A DNA stretch of 64,000 nucleotides from Terriglobia bacterium (GCA_020072645.1 JAIQGK010000003.1:732215-796214); one strand, 5' to 3'; shown: positions 25,956 to 35,089, numbered from the stretch's first letter. The notes: generated from the sequence alone by a model not told the origin. Made by a program: numbers and translations.

Positions 25956-26600
25956 ATGAGCAAGGGCAACGGCCAGGCTGATGTCAGCCTGGAAGACCGG
26001 TTGAAAGAAGAACAAGTGAAAGATACGCAGTTGCAAGACGAACAAAATCAGACTTTGGAAAAAGAACTTCCTGCGGCTGAGCCTACGGACGGGTTCGAGG
26101 AAAAAGGCATTTCCGGCGGCAATCCTCAGGGTTCCGTCGCGACCGCCGGCGGCGAGTTGGAGAAGCTGCGCGCGGAGCGCAATGATCTGTTTGAACGGCT
26201 GGCGCGATTGCAGGCTGAGTTTGATAATTATCGCAAGCGTGCGGCAAAAGAAAATGCCGAATACCGCGATTACGCTGTGTCCGATGCTGCCCGCGTGCTG
26301 CTGCCGGTGGTCGATAGCTTTACGCTGGCGCTCAAAAACGCTGCCGCCAAGCCGGAAGATCTGCGCAAGGGAGTGGAGTTGATCTTCAAGCAGCTTCAGG
26401 ACGTGCTGCAAAAATTGAATATCGAGCGCGTTCCGGCCCAGGGCGAGCCGTTTGATCCTCGGGTGCATGAGGCCATTGAGATGGTTGAAACCAATGACGC
26501 GCCAGATCATCATGTGTTGGAAGAGTTGCAGCCGGGCTATCGAATCAAGGGACGGTTGCTGCGTCCGGCGATGGTAAGGGTGGCGAAGAAAACCGGTTGA
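25956..26600 (+). CDS. grpE: Nucleotide exchange factor GrpE
   Basis: A 214-residue GrpE. The acidic N-terminal tail is followed by the long coiled-coil helix (RLARLQAEFDNYRKRAAKE), then the beta-wing domain ending with HHVLEELQPGYRIKGRLLRP, the GrpE signature. It releases ADP from DnaK. ATG 25956 (AGGTG upstream) is chosen. A GTG at 25923 overlapping the hrcA stop is an equally possible start and would add 11 residues. dnaK itself is not in the window. Confidence 0.95.
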   Translation: MSKGNGQADVSLEDRLKEEQVKDTQLQDEQNQTLEKELPAAEPTDGFEEKGISGGNPQGSVATAGGELEKLRAERNDLFERLARLQAEFDNYRKRAAKENAEYRDYAVSDAARVLLPVVDSFTLALKNAAAKPEDLRKGVELIFKQLQDVLQKLNIERVPAQGEPFDPRVHEAIEMVETNDAPDHHVLEELQPGYRIKGRLLRPAMVRVAKKTG

Positions 26601-26724
26601 TCGCGGATCGGGTGATCCGTTGATTGGTAAGCACTAAGAGTCTTTGTGGTAATTTCCTGAATCATTATGTCGGGGATTCGGTCCCTGTTTGACTCCCTTT
26701 CTGTATCAACATTGAGGTAATTTT

Positions 26725-27858
26725 TTGGCGACGCAAGCAAAACGCGATTATTACGAAATACTGAGCGTGAGCCGCACGGCCACTGAGCAGGAGATCAAAA
26801 GCTCATACCGCAAGCTGGCCATGCAGTGGCATCCGGACCGCAATCCGGGGAACGCTGAGGCGGAAGAAAAATTCAAGGAATGCTCTGAAGCCTACAGCGT
26901 GCTGATGGATGCGGATAAGCGCGCCCGCTATGACCAGTATGGCCATGCGGCTGTGAATGGCGGCGGTTTTGGCGGGTTTGACGGTTCCAACTTCGCCGAC
27001 GTAAGCGACATTTTCGGCGACATATTCAGCGATTTCTTTGGCGTGAATGTGGGCGGCGGCCGCGGCGGTCGCACCCGTGTGCAGCGCGGCGGCGATGCGC
27101 GTGCAGATATCACGCTGACGTTTGAGGAAGCTGCTTTCGGCAAGAAGACCCAGGCGAAGGTTCGCCGCTATGAAGCTTGTGAGCAATGCAAAGGCACCGG
27201 CTCAGCAGGATCGAAGGGGCCAACCACCTGCCAAACATGCGCTGGCCGCGGCCAGGTGCGCTATCAGCAAGCTATGTTCAGCATTGCTCGGCCATGCCCA
27301 ACCTGCCATGGACACGGGCGCGTAATAACCGATCCCTGCGGCAAGTGCAAGGGTGAAAGCCGCGTGATGAAGGAACATGCGATCGACGTGAGCGTACCGG
27401 CAGGCGTGGAAGATGGCACTCGCATTCGCTACCAGGAACAGGGCGATGTTGGCCCCAATGGCGGCCCGGCGGGCGATCTCTATGTGGTGCTTGAGGTAAA
27501 GCCGCATCCGTTCTTTGAGCGTGAAGGCAAGGACTTGCATTGTTCCATACCAATTTCATTCAGCCAGGCGGCCATGGGAGCGGAAATTGTCATCCCAACT
27601 CTGGATGGCGGCGAGCACAAGCTGAAGATCCAGGAAGGAACGCAATCGGGGACGACGTTCCGCGTTCGTGGTAAAGGTGTTCCGGCGCTGCAGAGTTCCG
27701 GCAAGGGTGACATGTACGTTAAAGTCCGGGTGGAAACGCCCCGCAAGCTCACCAAACGCCAGCGCGAGTTGATGGCCGAACTGGGCGATACGTTCAATAT
27801 CGACAACAAGCCGGAGCCGCGCAGCCTGTTTGAAAAGGTGAAAGACATCTTTGGGTAA
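26725..27858 (+). CDS. dnaJ: Molecular chaperone DnaJ
   Basis: A 377-residue type I DnaJ. It has the J-domain with HPD in MQWHPDRNPG, a Gly/Phe-rich linker (NGGGFGGFDGSN), and four CxxCxGxG-like zinc modules (CEQCKGTG, CQTCAGRG, CPTCHGHG, CGKCKGES), then the C-terminal substrate-binding domains. The start is TTG at 26725 with GAGGTAA about five bases upstream. It delivers unfolded clients to DnaK. The stop overlaps the next gene by eight bases. Confidence 0.95.
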   Translation: MATQAKRDYYEILSVSRTATEQEIKSSYRKLAMQWHPDRNPGNAEAEEKFKECSEAYSVLMDADKRARYDQYGHAAVNGGGFGGFDGSNFADVSDIFGDIFSDFFGVNVGGGRGGRTRVQRGGDARADITLTFEEAAFGKKTQAKVRRYEACEQCKGTGSAGSKGPTTCQTCAGRGQVRYQQAMFSIARPCPTCHGHGRVITDPCGKCKGESRVMKEHAIDVSVPAGVEDGTRIRYQEQGDVGPNGGPAGDLYVVLEVKPHPFFEREGKDLHCSIPISFSQAAMGAEIVIPTLDGGEHKLKIQEGTQSGTTFRVRGKGVPALQSSGKGDMYVKVRVETPRKLTKRQRELMAELGDTFNIDNKPEPRSLFEKVKDIFG

Positions 27859-28222
27859 ATACTACATTTGGTTCGTGGTGGTAGTGGCAGGCCTAGCCGG
27901 CTTGATCCGTCTGCTGCTGCCGCGCCGCTTTGCCGAGTTGCAACTGGAACGCTTCAAGGCCGCAAATGCAATTTCCAAAGCCAAGATGCGCAGCCTACTC
28001 TTTCTGGCCGTTGGTGTGGTCTTTGGCGGAATCTACTTTCTTCCCTGGGGACACCAGAGCTGGATTGTCATCGGCACAGTGTTCTCGATCCTCAGCGCTG
28101 CTGAAGCTTATTTCCAGGCGCAGTTTCCCACGCTGGAAGCGTTGGTCTTCCAGAGCCGCCTGATGGGAATCCTCTATCTGGGGCTGGCTGCGGGCTCTTA
28201 CGTGATGCTAAAAAAAGTATGA
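27851..28222 (+). CDS. Hypothetical multi-pass membrane protein in the chaperone operon
   Basis: A 123-residue protein from a TTG start that overlaps dnaJ by eight bases. It has about three to four hydrophobic segments (YIWFVVVVAGLAGLIRLLL; LFLAVGVVFGGIYFL; WIVIGTVFSILSAAEAYF; GILYLGLAAGSYVML). I do not recognise a family. It overlaps rsmE by four bases (ATGA), so it is firmly embedded in the operon between dnaJ and rsmE. It may act in membrane stress, but this is inference from position only. Confidence 0.75.
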   Translation: MGKYYIWFVVVVAGLAGLIRLLLPRRFAELQLERFKAANAISKAKMRSLLFLAVGVVFGGIYFLPWGHQSWIVIGTVFSILSAAEAYFQAQFPTLEALVFQSRLMGILYLGLAAGSYVMLKKV

Positions 28223-28932
28223 CCCGCAGGCGCTGGATTGCCGACCGAGTAGAAGGCGACCGCGCTTTTCTGCTGGGCCCCAACGCCAACCATCTCTTTC
28301 GCGTTCTCCGCGTAAAAGTGGGCCAGGAGTTCGATGTTGCAGCCGATGGCGTGCTCCGTTCCGCGAAAGTGGCCTTTGCTTCGCACGACCAAGTTGAGTT
28401 TGAGCTAGGCGCGGAAGTTGAAAGCGCCGCGTTGCCGCAAGTCACGGTCTATCTTTCCATTTTTAAATTCGATCACATGGAGTGGGCGCTGGAAAAACTG
28501 ACTGAGCTGGGCGTCAGCCACGTTGTTCCTATGGTCGCTCAGCGGACAGAAGAGCATCTGGCCAAAGCGGCCTCCAAGCGCGTGGAGCGCTGGCGCAAGA
28601 TTGCCCGCGAAGCGTCACAGCAGGCGCGACGGATTGCGCCGCCGGAGATCGCCGAGCCTATGGCGCTGAAGAAAGCGATTGCGCAAGAGCAGGGAAGCCG
28701 GATCGTGCTTTCAGAAGTGGAAGAGCATGTTTCACTCAAAAATGTTCTTGCCGGTTGCAAGCCTCCGTTGGCTTTGGCGTTTGGGCCGGAAGGCGGATGG
28801 GCGGAGACGGAGTTAGAGCTTTTTAATGCAGCGGGATGGAAGCCTGCATCGTTGGGACACACGATCCTGCGCGCGGAGACCGCCGCAATCGCTGCAGTGG
28901 CAGTAGCGATGGCGGAGCTGGAACCCGCTTAG
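28219..28932 (+). CDS. rsmE: 16S rRNA m3U1498 methyltransferase RsmE
   Basis: A 237-residue SPOUT-class methyltransferase. The N-terminal PUA-like domain (HLFRVLRVKVGQEFDVAADG) precedes the trefoil-knot domain with LAFGPEGGWAETELELF and SLGHTILRAETAAIAAVAVA, which are the RsmE knot motifs. It methylates N3 of U1498 in 16S rRNA using SAM. It is the last gene of the hrcA operon and its start overlaps the membrane gene. A rsmE gene after dnaJ is a common arrangement in many bacteria. Confidence 0.95.
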   Translation: MTRRRWIADRVEGDRAFLLGPNANHLFRVLRVKVGQEFDVAADGVLRSAKVAFASHDQVEFELGAEVESAALPQVTVYLSIFKFDHMEWALEKLTELGVSHVVPMVAQRTEEHLAKAASKRVERWRKIAREASQQARRIAPPEIAEPMALKKAIAQEQGSRIVLSEVEEHVSLKNVLAGCKPPLALAFGPEGGWAETELELFNAAGWKPASLGHTILRAETAAIAAVAVAMAELEPA

Positions 28933-29071
28933 TTTTACTTCGTTTTGGTCCGATCCAGAGCCTGCCTTCAGAAATGATCCATAATAGAAACCCACTTTTC
29001 CTCAGCCTAAGTGAATTTAGCCATTGCTGGCTTCGCCTTGGATTCGCATAATAGAAGCAACTCGCTTTACG

Positions 29072-32017
29072 GTGACGACTTTTACTCCTAATTCGAAGCA
29101 GAGACAGGCCATCGAGCATACTGTTGGCCCCATGCTGGTGCTCGCTGGTGCGGGCACGGGCAAGACCACGGTGCTGGTGGAGCGCATTGCCTGGCTGATT
29201 GAGCAGGGCCACGCCAAGCCGGAAGAGATTCTGGCCATCACATTTACTGACAATGCTGCCGATGAATTGAAAGCCCGCGTGGAAAAGCGGCTGCGCCGCA
29301 AGACATCCATTTTTGCGGGAACGTTCCATGCTTATTGTCTTGGCGTGCTCAAGCGAGCAGGGAAGGATTTCAACTTGTTGCTGCCTGAAGACGTTTACGT
29401 GTTCTTGCGGCAGCGCATCGACCAGTTGGGGCTGAAGCGTTTCATCAAGCCCGCCGATCTGGGCCAGTTTCTTGAAGACCTGAAAAATTTCTTTGATCGC
29501 TGCCATGAAGAGTTGGTGGGGCCTGACCAGTTCCAGCAATACGTCAATGGTTTGCGTCCCGGAAGCGACCTGCCGCGCAACTGCCGCTCGAAAGACGTGG
29601 AAAATGTAGGTGAGCAGGAAATTGTTGAGCGCTGGCAGGAGATTGCGCGTGTTTATATGAACTCCATGCGGCTCCTGGAGCGCGACAATCTAGGCACGTT
29701 CGGCATGATGATTCGCAATGCTGTGCAGCTGTTGGAATCCAACCCCGCATTGCTGGAGCGCGAACGTCGCAAGGCACGGTTCATTCTGATCGATGAGTTT
29801 CAGGACTGTAATTCCAGCAACATCATTCTGGCGCAGCTTCTTGCGGGCGAAGAGCAGAACATTTTTGCTGTAGGCGATCCGGACCAGGCCATCTATCGCT
29901 TCCGTGGAGCTTCGAGTGCGGCGTTTGAAGAATTTCAAAAGCGTTTTCCCCTGACTGAAGGCGTAGTGCTGGATGAGAACCAGCGGTCGCGCGGAAATAT
30001 TTTGCGCGTGGCTTTTTCTGCCATCAATGAGAACCCGCCGGTGCAATCACTGGGCGAACGGGTGAAGTTTCAGCGTGCGCAGCTTGAGTCAGGACGAGAC
30101 CGCCGTGACCAGCAGGAAGGCCGGTTCGCATTCGACGAGCCGGTTGAGGTCGTTCTTACGGACTGCCATGAGGGCGAGGCCGCGCTCATTGGTGAGGAGA
30201 TTGAGCAACTGCGACGGAATCGCAGGCCGGGCGACTGCTCTATGGCGGTGCTGTACCGCCAGCATATGCAGCGGGAAGATTTAATGGCGGAGCTGGCGGC
30301 GCGCGATATTCCGTTTATCGTGATCGGTCTCAACGTGCTGGAAACGGCCATGGCGCGTGACGTGCTGGCCCTGGCGGGGGCCGTGGGGAATGACAATGAT
30401 GCGGACAGCCTGTTCCGTGTGTGCGCACTGCCAAAGTTCAAAGTTGCTGCCGATGAGTTGCGAAAGAAACTGAGCGCAGTCGCCGGACAGAAAGGTTTTA
30501 AAGCGGTGCTACACACGCTGGAGTCGGCAGCGCCGGTGCTGGAGGCGATTAAGGAAGCGCGCGCGTTTATCCGAGAGCAGGAGCTAAGCGCGAAGGGCGC
30601 GCTGGCCTATCTTGTCCGGCAGTTTGGATTGCCGGAACAGGATGCGGTCGTTCAGGCGATCCTGCGCTTTGCCGCGGCGTGGGAGAAAAAGGCGTTCGTC
30701 AAGAACTCGGCGCTGCCGGAGTTCCTGCAATATCTGGATTACTACCAGAAGGGCCGGGGAATTATTCCGTTGTTCACGGAAGAGCAGATGGCGGAGCTGG
30801 AGCGCCGCAATCCTGGCGCGGTGCAGTTGATGAGCGTGCACGCCGCCAAAGGGCTGGAGTTTTCGCATGTTTGGCTTCTCCGAGTCACTTCGGGGGCATT
30901 CCCTACATATTTCAAGGAAGGGCTGTTTGAGTTTCCTCCGGCGTTGCGCAGCTCTATTGCCGTGGGTGAAGGCAAGCTGGTGCATGACCAGGAAGAGCGC
31001 AGGCTCTTTTATGTTGCCATCACGCGGGCGCGCGACCGGCTGAGCATTGGGTCGCGTCCGGGAAAGGGCAAGAAGGATCCAACGCCTCCAGGATTTTTGC
31101 GTCCATTGATAGGCGACAGGAGGCTGACTGCCGCGCTGACCACGCGCACTAGCAATGGCGCAATGCCAGCCACGTTGCCGCTGGATCCTTCGCCCCTGGG
31201 ACGCTGGATGCTGTTGCCGCCGGCTTTCGCGCCGGATATCGCACTCAGCGCGAACGCTGTGCAGAGCTATGCGACCTGCCCCATGAAGTTCAAGCTGGAG
31301 CGCGACTGGAAAATTCCCGGCGACGCTGCGGCGGCCATGCAGTATGGCTTTGCCATCCACACGGTGCTGAAGAATTATTACGATCCAGCGGCGCACGTCA
31401 AAGAGCTCAGTGTTGAAGACGCGATTAAGGCGTTCAAGGTTGAATTCGGCAAGGGCTACATTGACGATCCGATCCAGCGGAAGATATATGAAGAGCGCGG
31501 AATAGACCAGCTGCGCACGCTGCTGCTGGCCAGTCCCAGAGGATCGGCAAACGTGATTGCCACGGAGCACAAGTTCAGCTTCAAGCTGGGTGAAAGGGAG
31601 ATCAAGGGACGCATTGACCGCATTGACCTGCTTGAAGAAGGCGTAGTGCGGGTGATCGATTACAAGACCGGAGCGCCGAAAGAACGCAAGTTCGCCGATG
31701 AGAGCTTGCAGCTATCGATTTACGCCATGGCGGTGGCGCAGATGGATTTGTTGCCGCGGGAACTGGTGTTGGTGAACGTGCAGGACAACAGTCTGGCGGT
31801 TTCCAGCCGGACAACGAAACAATTGGATTCGGCGCGCGACAAGATAGAAGAGGCGGCGGAGGGTATCCGGCTGGGCAAGTTCGATCCCAAGCCGGGATCG
31901 CATTGCCGCTGGTGTGATTATCAAAATCTGTGTCCGGCGACGGAGCAGCGGGTCTTTTTGCCGGTGAAACCTCTTGAAGTGGACGCTGAGAAAAAAGTGG
32001 CTGGACTGAATGGATGA
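29072..32017 (+). CDS. UvrD/AddA-type helicase with C-terminal PD-(D/E)XK nuclease and Fe-S cysteines
   Basis: A 981-residue superfamily 1 helicase fused to a nuclease. Helicase motifs: GAGTGKTT (I), ITFTDNAADELK (Ia), ILIDEFQDCN (II), GDPDQAIYRFRGA (III), VMSVHAAKGLEF-like LMSVHAAKGLEFSHV (V) and FYVAITRARDRLSI (VI). The C-terminal nuclease has GRIDRIDLLEEGVVRVIDYKTG with the catalytic Asp and Lys. Cysteines at YATCPMKF and CRWCDYQNLCP suggest a 4Fe-4S cluster as in AddB and Cas4. The start is uncertain: GTG 29072 gives the best N-terminus, TTG 29024 is an alternative. It lies before rmuC, so a role in double-strand-end processing is likely. Confidence 0.9.
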   Translation: MTTFTPNSKQRQAIEHTVGPMLVLAGAGTGKTTVLVERIAWLIEQGHAKPEEILAITFTDNAADELKARVEKRLRRKTSIFAGTFHAYCLGVLKRAGKDFNLLLPEDVYVFLRQRIDQLGLKRFIKPADLGQFLEDLKNFFDRCHEELVGPDQFQQYVNGLRPGSDLPRNCRSKDVENVGEQEIVERWQEIARVYMNSMRLLERDNLGTFGMMIRNAVQLLESNPALLERERRKARFILIDEFQDCNSSNIILAQLLAGEEQNIFAVGDPDQAIYRFRGASSAAFEEFQKRFPLTEGVVLDENQRSRGNILRVAFSAINENPPVQSLGERVKFQRAQLESGRDRRDQQEGRFAFDEPVEVVLTDCHEGEAALIGEEIEQLRRNRRPGDCSMAVLYRQHMQREDLMAELAARDIPFIVIGLNVLETAMARDVLALAGAVGNDNDADSLFRVCALPKFKVAADELRKKLSAVAGQKGFKAVLHTLESAAPVLEAIKEARAFIREQELSAKGALAYLVRQFGLPEQDAVVQAILRFAAAWEKKAFVKNSALPEFLQYLDYYQKGRGIIPLFTEEQMAELERRNPGAVQLMSVHAAKGLEFSHVWLLRVTSGAFPTYFKEGLFEFPPALRSSIAVGEGKLVHDQEERRLFYVAITRARDRLSIGSRPGKGKKDPTPPGFLRPLIGDRRLTAALTTRTSNGAMPATLPLDPSPLGRWMLLPPAFAPDIALSANAVQSYATCPMKFKLERDWKIPGDAAAAMQYGFAIHTVLKNYYDPAAHVKELSVEDAIKAFKVEFGKGYIDDPIQRKIYEERGIDQLRTLLLASPRGSANVIATEHKFSFKLGEREIKGRIDRIDLLEEGVVRVIDYKTGAPKERKFADESLQLSIYAMAVAQMDLLPRELVLVNVQDNSLAVSSRTTKQLDSARDKIEEAAEGIRLGKFDPKPGSHCRWCDYQNLCPATEQRVFLPVKPLEVDAEKKVAGLNG

Positions 32018-32135
32018 TCGGGATTTCAAAAAGCCAAACCTCACCACGGAGGCGCGGAGAAGATTGGGAAATTCAAAATGATGATTTTTGTCGATTTTGG
32101 CATTGTCGGAATTCTCGGAGCATCGGAGTGAGCTC

Positions 32136-33575
32136 ATGATCGGCTTGGCCAATGTTCTGCTGATAGCAGTGGGAGCCATCTTTGGATTCGCGATTGCGTG
32201 GCTGCTGGTGCGTCCAAATGCGGCGGTTTTGAACGCGCGTTTGTCCGCCTTGCAGCAGGAGCTGGCGAAGACGCGCTTGGAAGCACAAAAGTTTACCGAC
32301 CTGAATACGCAGTTGAATGCCGCCAAAGTAAAGCTGGAAACCACGATTGCGCTGGAGCGCAAGGCCAATGACGAGAAATTGGCCATCCTGAACCAGATGA
32401 CCCAGGAATTGCGTGACAGCTTTCAGGCACTCTCCGCTGAAGCGCTCAAGAGCAATAACCAGGCATTTCTTCATCTCGCGCAATCGACACTGGAGAAATT
32501 TCAGAGCGAAGCCAAGGGCGACCTGGAGCTGCGGCAGCAGGCGGTCGAGAACCTCGTCGCGCCGATTGGGGAATCGCTCAAGAGGGTGGACGAGCAGATC
32601 CGCCAGATGGAAAGCGTTCGCGATCGGGCCTACGGCGATCTGACGACGCAGGTTCGCTCGTTGATTTCGACACAGGAGAAGCTTCAGACCGAAACGGGCA
32701 ACCTGGTCAAAGCGCTACGCAGTCCCACGGTGCGCGGACGCTGGGGTGAGATTCAGCTCAGACGCGTGGTGGAAATTGCCGGCATGCTGCCCTACTGCGA
32801 TTTTGTAGAGCAGGAAACGGTCACTACGAGTACAGGGCGGCTGCGTCCCGATCTGGTCGTTCGGCTGCCCGGAGGAAAGAACGTTGTGGTGGACGCCAAG
32901 ACGCCGCTGCTGGCGTATCTGGAAGCCGTGGAAGCGACGGACGATGACTTCCGCCGGCAAAAGCTATCCGATCATGCCAACCAGGTCAGAACTCATATGC
33001 TCCAGCTCAGTTCCAAGCTCTACCAGGAGCAGTTTGAGCACACGCCGGAGTTTGTGGTGATGTTTTTGCCGGGCGAGACATTTTTTAGCGCGGCGCTGGA
33101 ACAAGACCCCGCGCTGATTGAGCGCGGCGTGTCACAAAAAGTGATTCCAGCCTCGCCCACAACGCTCATCGCTTTGCTCAAGGCGGTTGCTTACGGCTGG
33201 AACCAGGAGAAGCTGGCCCGCAACGCACGCGAGATCAGCACGCTGGGCAAAGAGCTGCATGACCGTCTGCGGATGCTCGGCGCGCACATTGACAATGTGG
33301 GCAAGGGCTTGGATCGCGCCGTTGAGTCCTACAACAAAGCCGTGGGGTCGCTGGAGAGCCGCGTGATGGTTTCAGCACGCAAGTTTGTCGAGCTGGGCGC
33401 GCCTGTGACCGAAGAGATTGCCGAACTGAGCCCCATCGAGACCACGACCAGAAACCTGACGCTGGATTTCGATGATCCTGAAAAAGCAGAACTCAGTGCA
33501 ACGACAGAACCAGAGAATTCGAACGGCATGGCAGCAAGGAGCAAAGCATTGTCGGCGAGCAAAGCGTCGGATTGA
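32136..33575 (+). CDS. rmuC: DNA recombination protein RmuC
   Basis: A 479-residue RmuC. An N-terminal membrane helix (NVLLIAVGAIFGFAIAWLLV) is followed by a long coiled coil and then the restriction-endonuclease-like core (GRWGEIQLRRVVEIAGML; RPDLVVRLPGGKNVVVDAKTP), with acid and Lys residues of a PD-(D/E)XK site. It limits DNA inversions and is linked to recombination in other bacteria. ATG 32136 has GGAGTGAG upstream. The longer reading from 32088 is less likely. It follows the helicase/nuclease at a 118-base distance. Confidence 0.92.
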   Translation: MIGLANVLLIAVGAIFGFAIAWLLVRPNAAVLNARLSALQQELAKTRLEAQKFTDLNTQLNAAKVKLETTIALERKANDEKLAILNQMTQELRDSFQALSAEALKSNNQAFLHLAQSTLEKFQSEAKGDLELRQQAVENLVAPIGESLKRVDEQIRQMESVRDRAYGDLTTQVRSLISTQEKLQTETGNLVKALRSPTVRGRWGEIQLRRVVEIAGMLPYCDFVEQETVTTSTGRLRPDLVVRLPGGKNVVVDAKTPLLAYLEAVEATDDDFRRQKLSDHANQVRTHMLQLSSKLYQEQFEHTPEFVVMFLPGETFFSAALEQDPALIERGVSQKVIPASPTTLIALLKAVAYGWNQEKLARNAREISTLGKELHDRLRMLGAHIDNVGKGLDRAVESYNKAVGSLESRVMVSARKFVELGAPVTEEIAELSPIETTTRNLTLDFDDPEKAELSATTEPENSNGMAARSKALSASKASD

Positions 33576-33743
33576 GAACGCGCCGGCGACTTGACGCCTC
33601 ATTCCGAACGGATGTTTGTCTGATCCAGTTTTCTTGCGAGAATTCCTGTAGCGGTATGGTGCGGGATAATGCACCGGGATCCTTCGACTCGCCTCGGTCG
33701 CATTGTCCCTTCTGTCTTCGCTTTAGGACGATAATCAAAAACT

Positions 33744-33767
33744 AAGGGGACGCTTGCGCGTCCCCTT
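33744..33767 (-). terminator. Intrinsic terminator of the 14-residue peptide gene
   Basis: A perfect 10-bp stem (AAGGGGACGC / GCGTCCCCTT) with a four-base loop. Read on the minus strand it is followed by AGTTTTTGATT, a U-rich tail. It lies 21 bases after the stop of the tiny gene on that strand. Confidence 0.85.
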
Positions 33768-33788
33768 TAGGTTTGATGTGAAGAGTTG

Positions 33789-33833
33789 TTATTTCTTTTT
33801 GCTCTTCTTTTTTGCCTTTTTCTTGGTTGCCAT
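33789..33833 (-). CDS. 14-residue lysine-rich peptide
   Basis: A minus-strand frame reads ATG to TAA over 15 codons: MATKKKAKKKSKKK. GGGAG lies nine bases upstream of the ATG. A -35/-10 pair is found about 70-95 bases upstream and a terminator 21 bases downstream, so all elements of a separate transcription unit are present. With nine or more Lys residues out of 14 it should bind nucleic acid or ribosomal RNA, or be a signal or leader; its function is unknown. It could also be a leader peptide or part of a small RNA. The gene is far too short for normal gene finders. Confidence 0.65.
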   Translation of the reverse strand: MATKKKAKKKSKKK

Positions 33834-33899
33834 GTTTCTATTCTCCCTTTCCATTTTTCATGGATGTGCGGTCCTAAGTAAAAAACCGCAATTGATGAA

Positions 33900-33928
33900 T
33901 GTATAGAGTGGTTGAAAATCGAAGTCAA
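33900..33928 (-). promoter_or_regulatory. Promoter of the 14-residue peptide gene
   Basis: On the minus strand TTGACT (33928-33923) and TATACA (33905-33900) are separated by exactly 17 bases. Transcription would start near 33893, leaving a leader of about 60 bases before the ATG at 33833. Confidence 0.6.
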
Positions 33929-34213
33929 GAAAAAAATTGATGTCATCTTTGATTTCCGGCCGGGTCAAGAACGCCGAAAACTCGTTTCGGCGGTGCAACG
34001 CGATCATGATTTCAAAACAACTTTGGGTGGTGATGAGAAAAAGCCTCGATCTATGCGGGTTCGTGCATGTTTGAAAAAGATCTTCTTCTCCGGGTGAAGA
34101 GAGCAGGCAAAACAAAATCTCCAAGGGCGATGTCTCGCGGGTACCTTGGTAACCAATTATTTTTTTGACCACGCGGCCGTTTTGTCGGCGATGAACGATG
34201 CACGCGAAGAAGA

Positions 34214-35020
34214 TCAATGCCGCGTAACGAGTTTGAAAAGACCAATGCCGGCGATGGAATCCTGAAAGGCATGGGCCATCATTCCGGGACGCAGGCTCTT
34301 CCGCAGATGCGCCAGTATGCCGAAGAAAGTTCCATAGATGCCGATCACAATCATCATTCGCGTGCCCTGGTATCCGTGCGCCAGACCAAAAAGGATTCCC
34401 GAAGCCACGATGCCAATGATCGCATTGCGGCCCAGTGCGCCGAATTGCCGCTGCAGATATCCGCGGAAAATGATTTCTTCAAACAGGCCTGCGCTGACGC
34501 TCAATGCGACAAAAAGTCCTGCTTCAAGATAAGTGTGGGGAGCCATTGGCCCAAGAATGCGTACGGTATCGTCGACCGATTTCTGCAAGTTGTGGAGATC
34601 GATAGTACCGAGAGCGATACGAATCCCGAAAAGCAGCAGAATGGACGTAAACCAAAAACCGACAGCCAGAGCCACATCCAGCAAAAATGCTTCCACGGTC
34701 TTCCAGCGGCCGCCGATCAGGTCACGCATGCGCACGCCGCGCAGGCGAATGCCAAACCAAATGAAGAGGATCAGGATCAGTTGCGTGACAAACGTCCCGC
34801 CATAAAGCAGAACTCGCGAGCCCGAACCGTGGACCGCGCCGACCTTTGACGATCCCAGAAATGAGTTGCCCAGGATCAACGCAGTGATCACTATGGTATG
34901 CCACAGAGGCGCAATGAGAGCAGGCTTTGGCGGCTCGACCGGGGCGACAAGCGGTTCAGTGAGAGAGGACGGAGCTTCAGTCGTGGATTGCGTGGGCTGC
35001 GGGTCAATGAACTGGGTCAT
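34214..35020 (-). CDS. CPBP family intramembrane protease
   Basis: A 268-residue membrane protein of the CPBP (CAAX protease/bacteriocin-processing, Abi) family. The motifs are EEIIFRGYLQ (EExxxR), FGLAHGYQG and the later GMMAHAFQD His, on hydrophobic helices. About seven membrane segments follow a soluble Pro/Thr-rich N-terminus. Such proteins are probable glutamic-type intramembrane proteases acting on prenylated or signal-peptide-like substrates. It is divergent from the thiolase gene. The spacer 33930-34213 after it, towards the tiny gene, shows no further gene. Confidence 0.88.
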   Translation of the reverse strand: MTQFIDPQPTQSTTEAPSSLTEPLVAPVEPPKPALIAPLWHTIVITALILGNSFLGSSKVGAVHGSGSRVLLYGGTFVTQLILILFIWFGIRLRGVRMRDLIGGRWKTVEAFLLDVALAVGFWFTSILLLFGIRIALGTIDLHNLQKSVDDTVRILGPMAPHTYLEAGLFVALSVSAGLFEEIIFRGYLQRQFGALGRNAIIGIVASGILFGLAHGYQGTRMMIVIGIYGTFFGILAHLRKSLRPGMMAHAFQDSIAGIGLFKLVTRH

Positions 35021-35054
35021 AGTTTTGGAAGCGCGCGGGCGCTGCGCTTCATCT

Positions 35055-35060
35055 TATAAT
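35055..35060 (+). promoter_or_regulatory. Perfect TATAAT -10 box before the thiolase gene
   Basis: TATAAT lies 30 bases before the thiolase ATG, with an AAGGAGA ribosome site at 35078. A matching -35 is not evident at the 17-base distance, so the promoter is incompletely supported. Confidence 0.4.
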
Positions 35061-35089
35061 GAAGGGTCGGGATTCCTAAGGAGAGATTT

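Noticed and set aside
30584..31570. A 328-codon open frame opposite the helicase/nuclease
   Set aside because: Antisense to conserved helicase motifs and without a protein-like hydrophobicity pattern.
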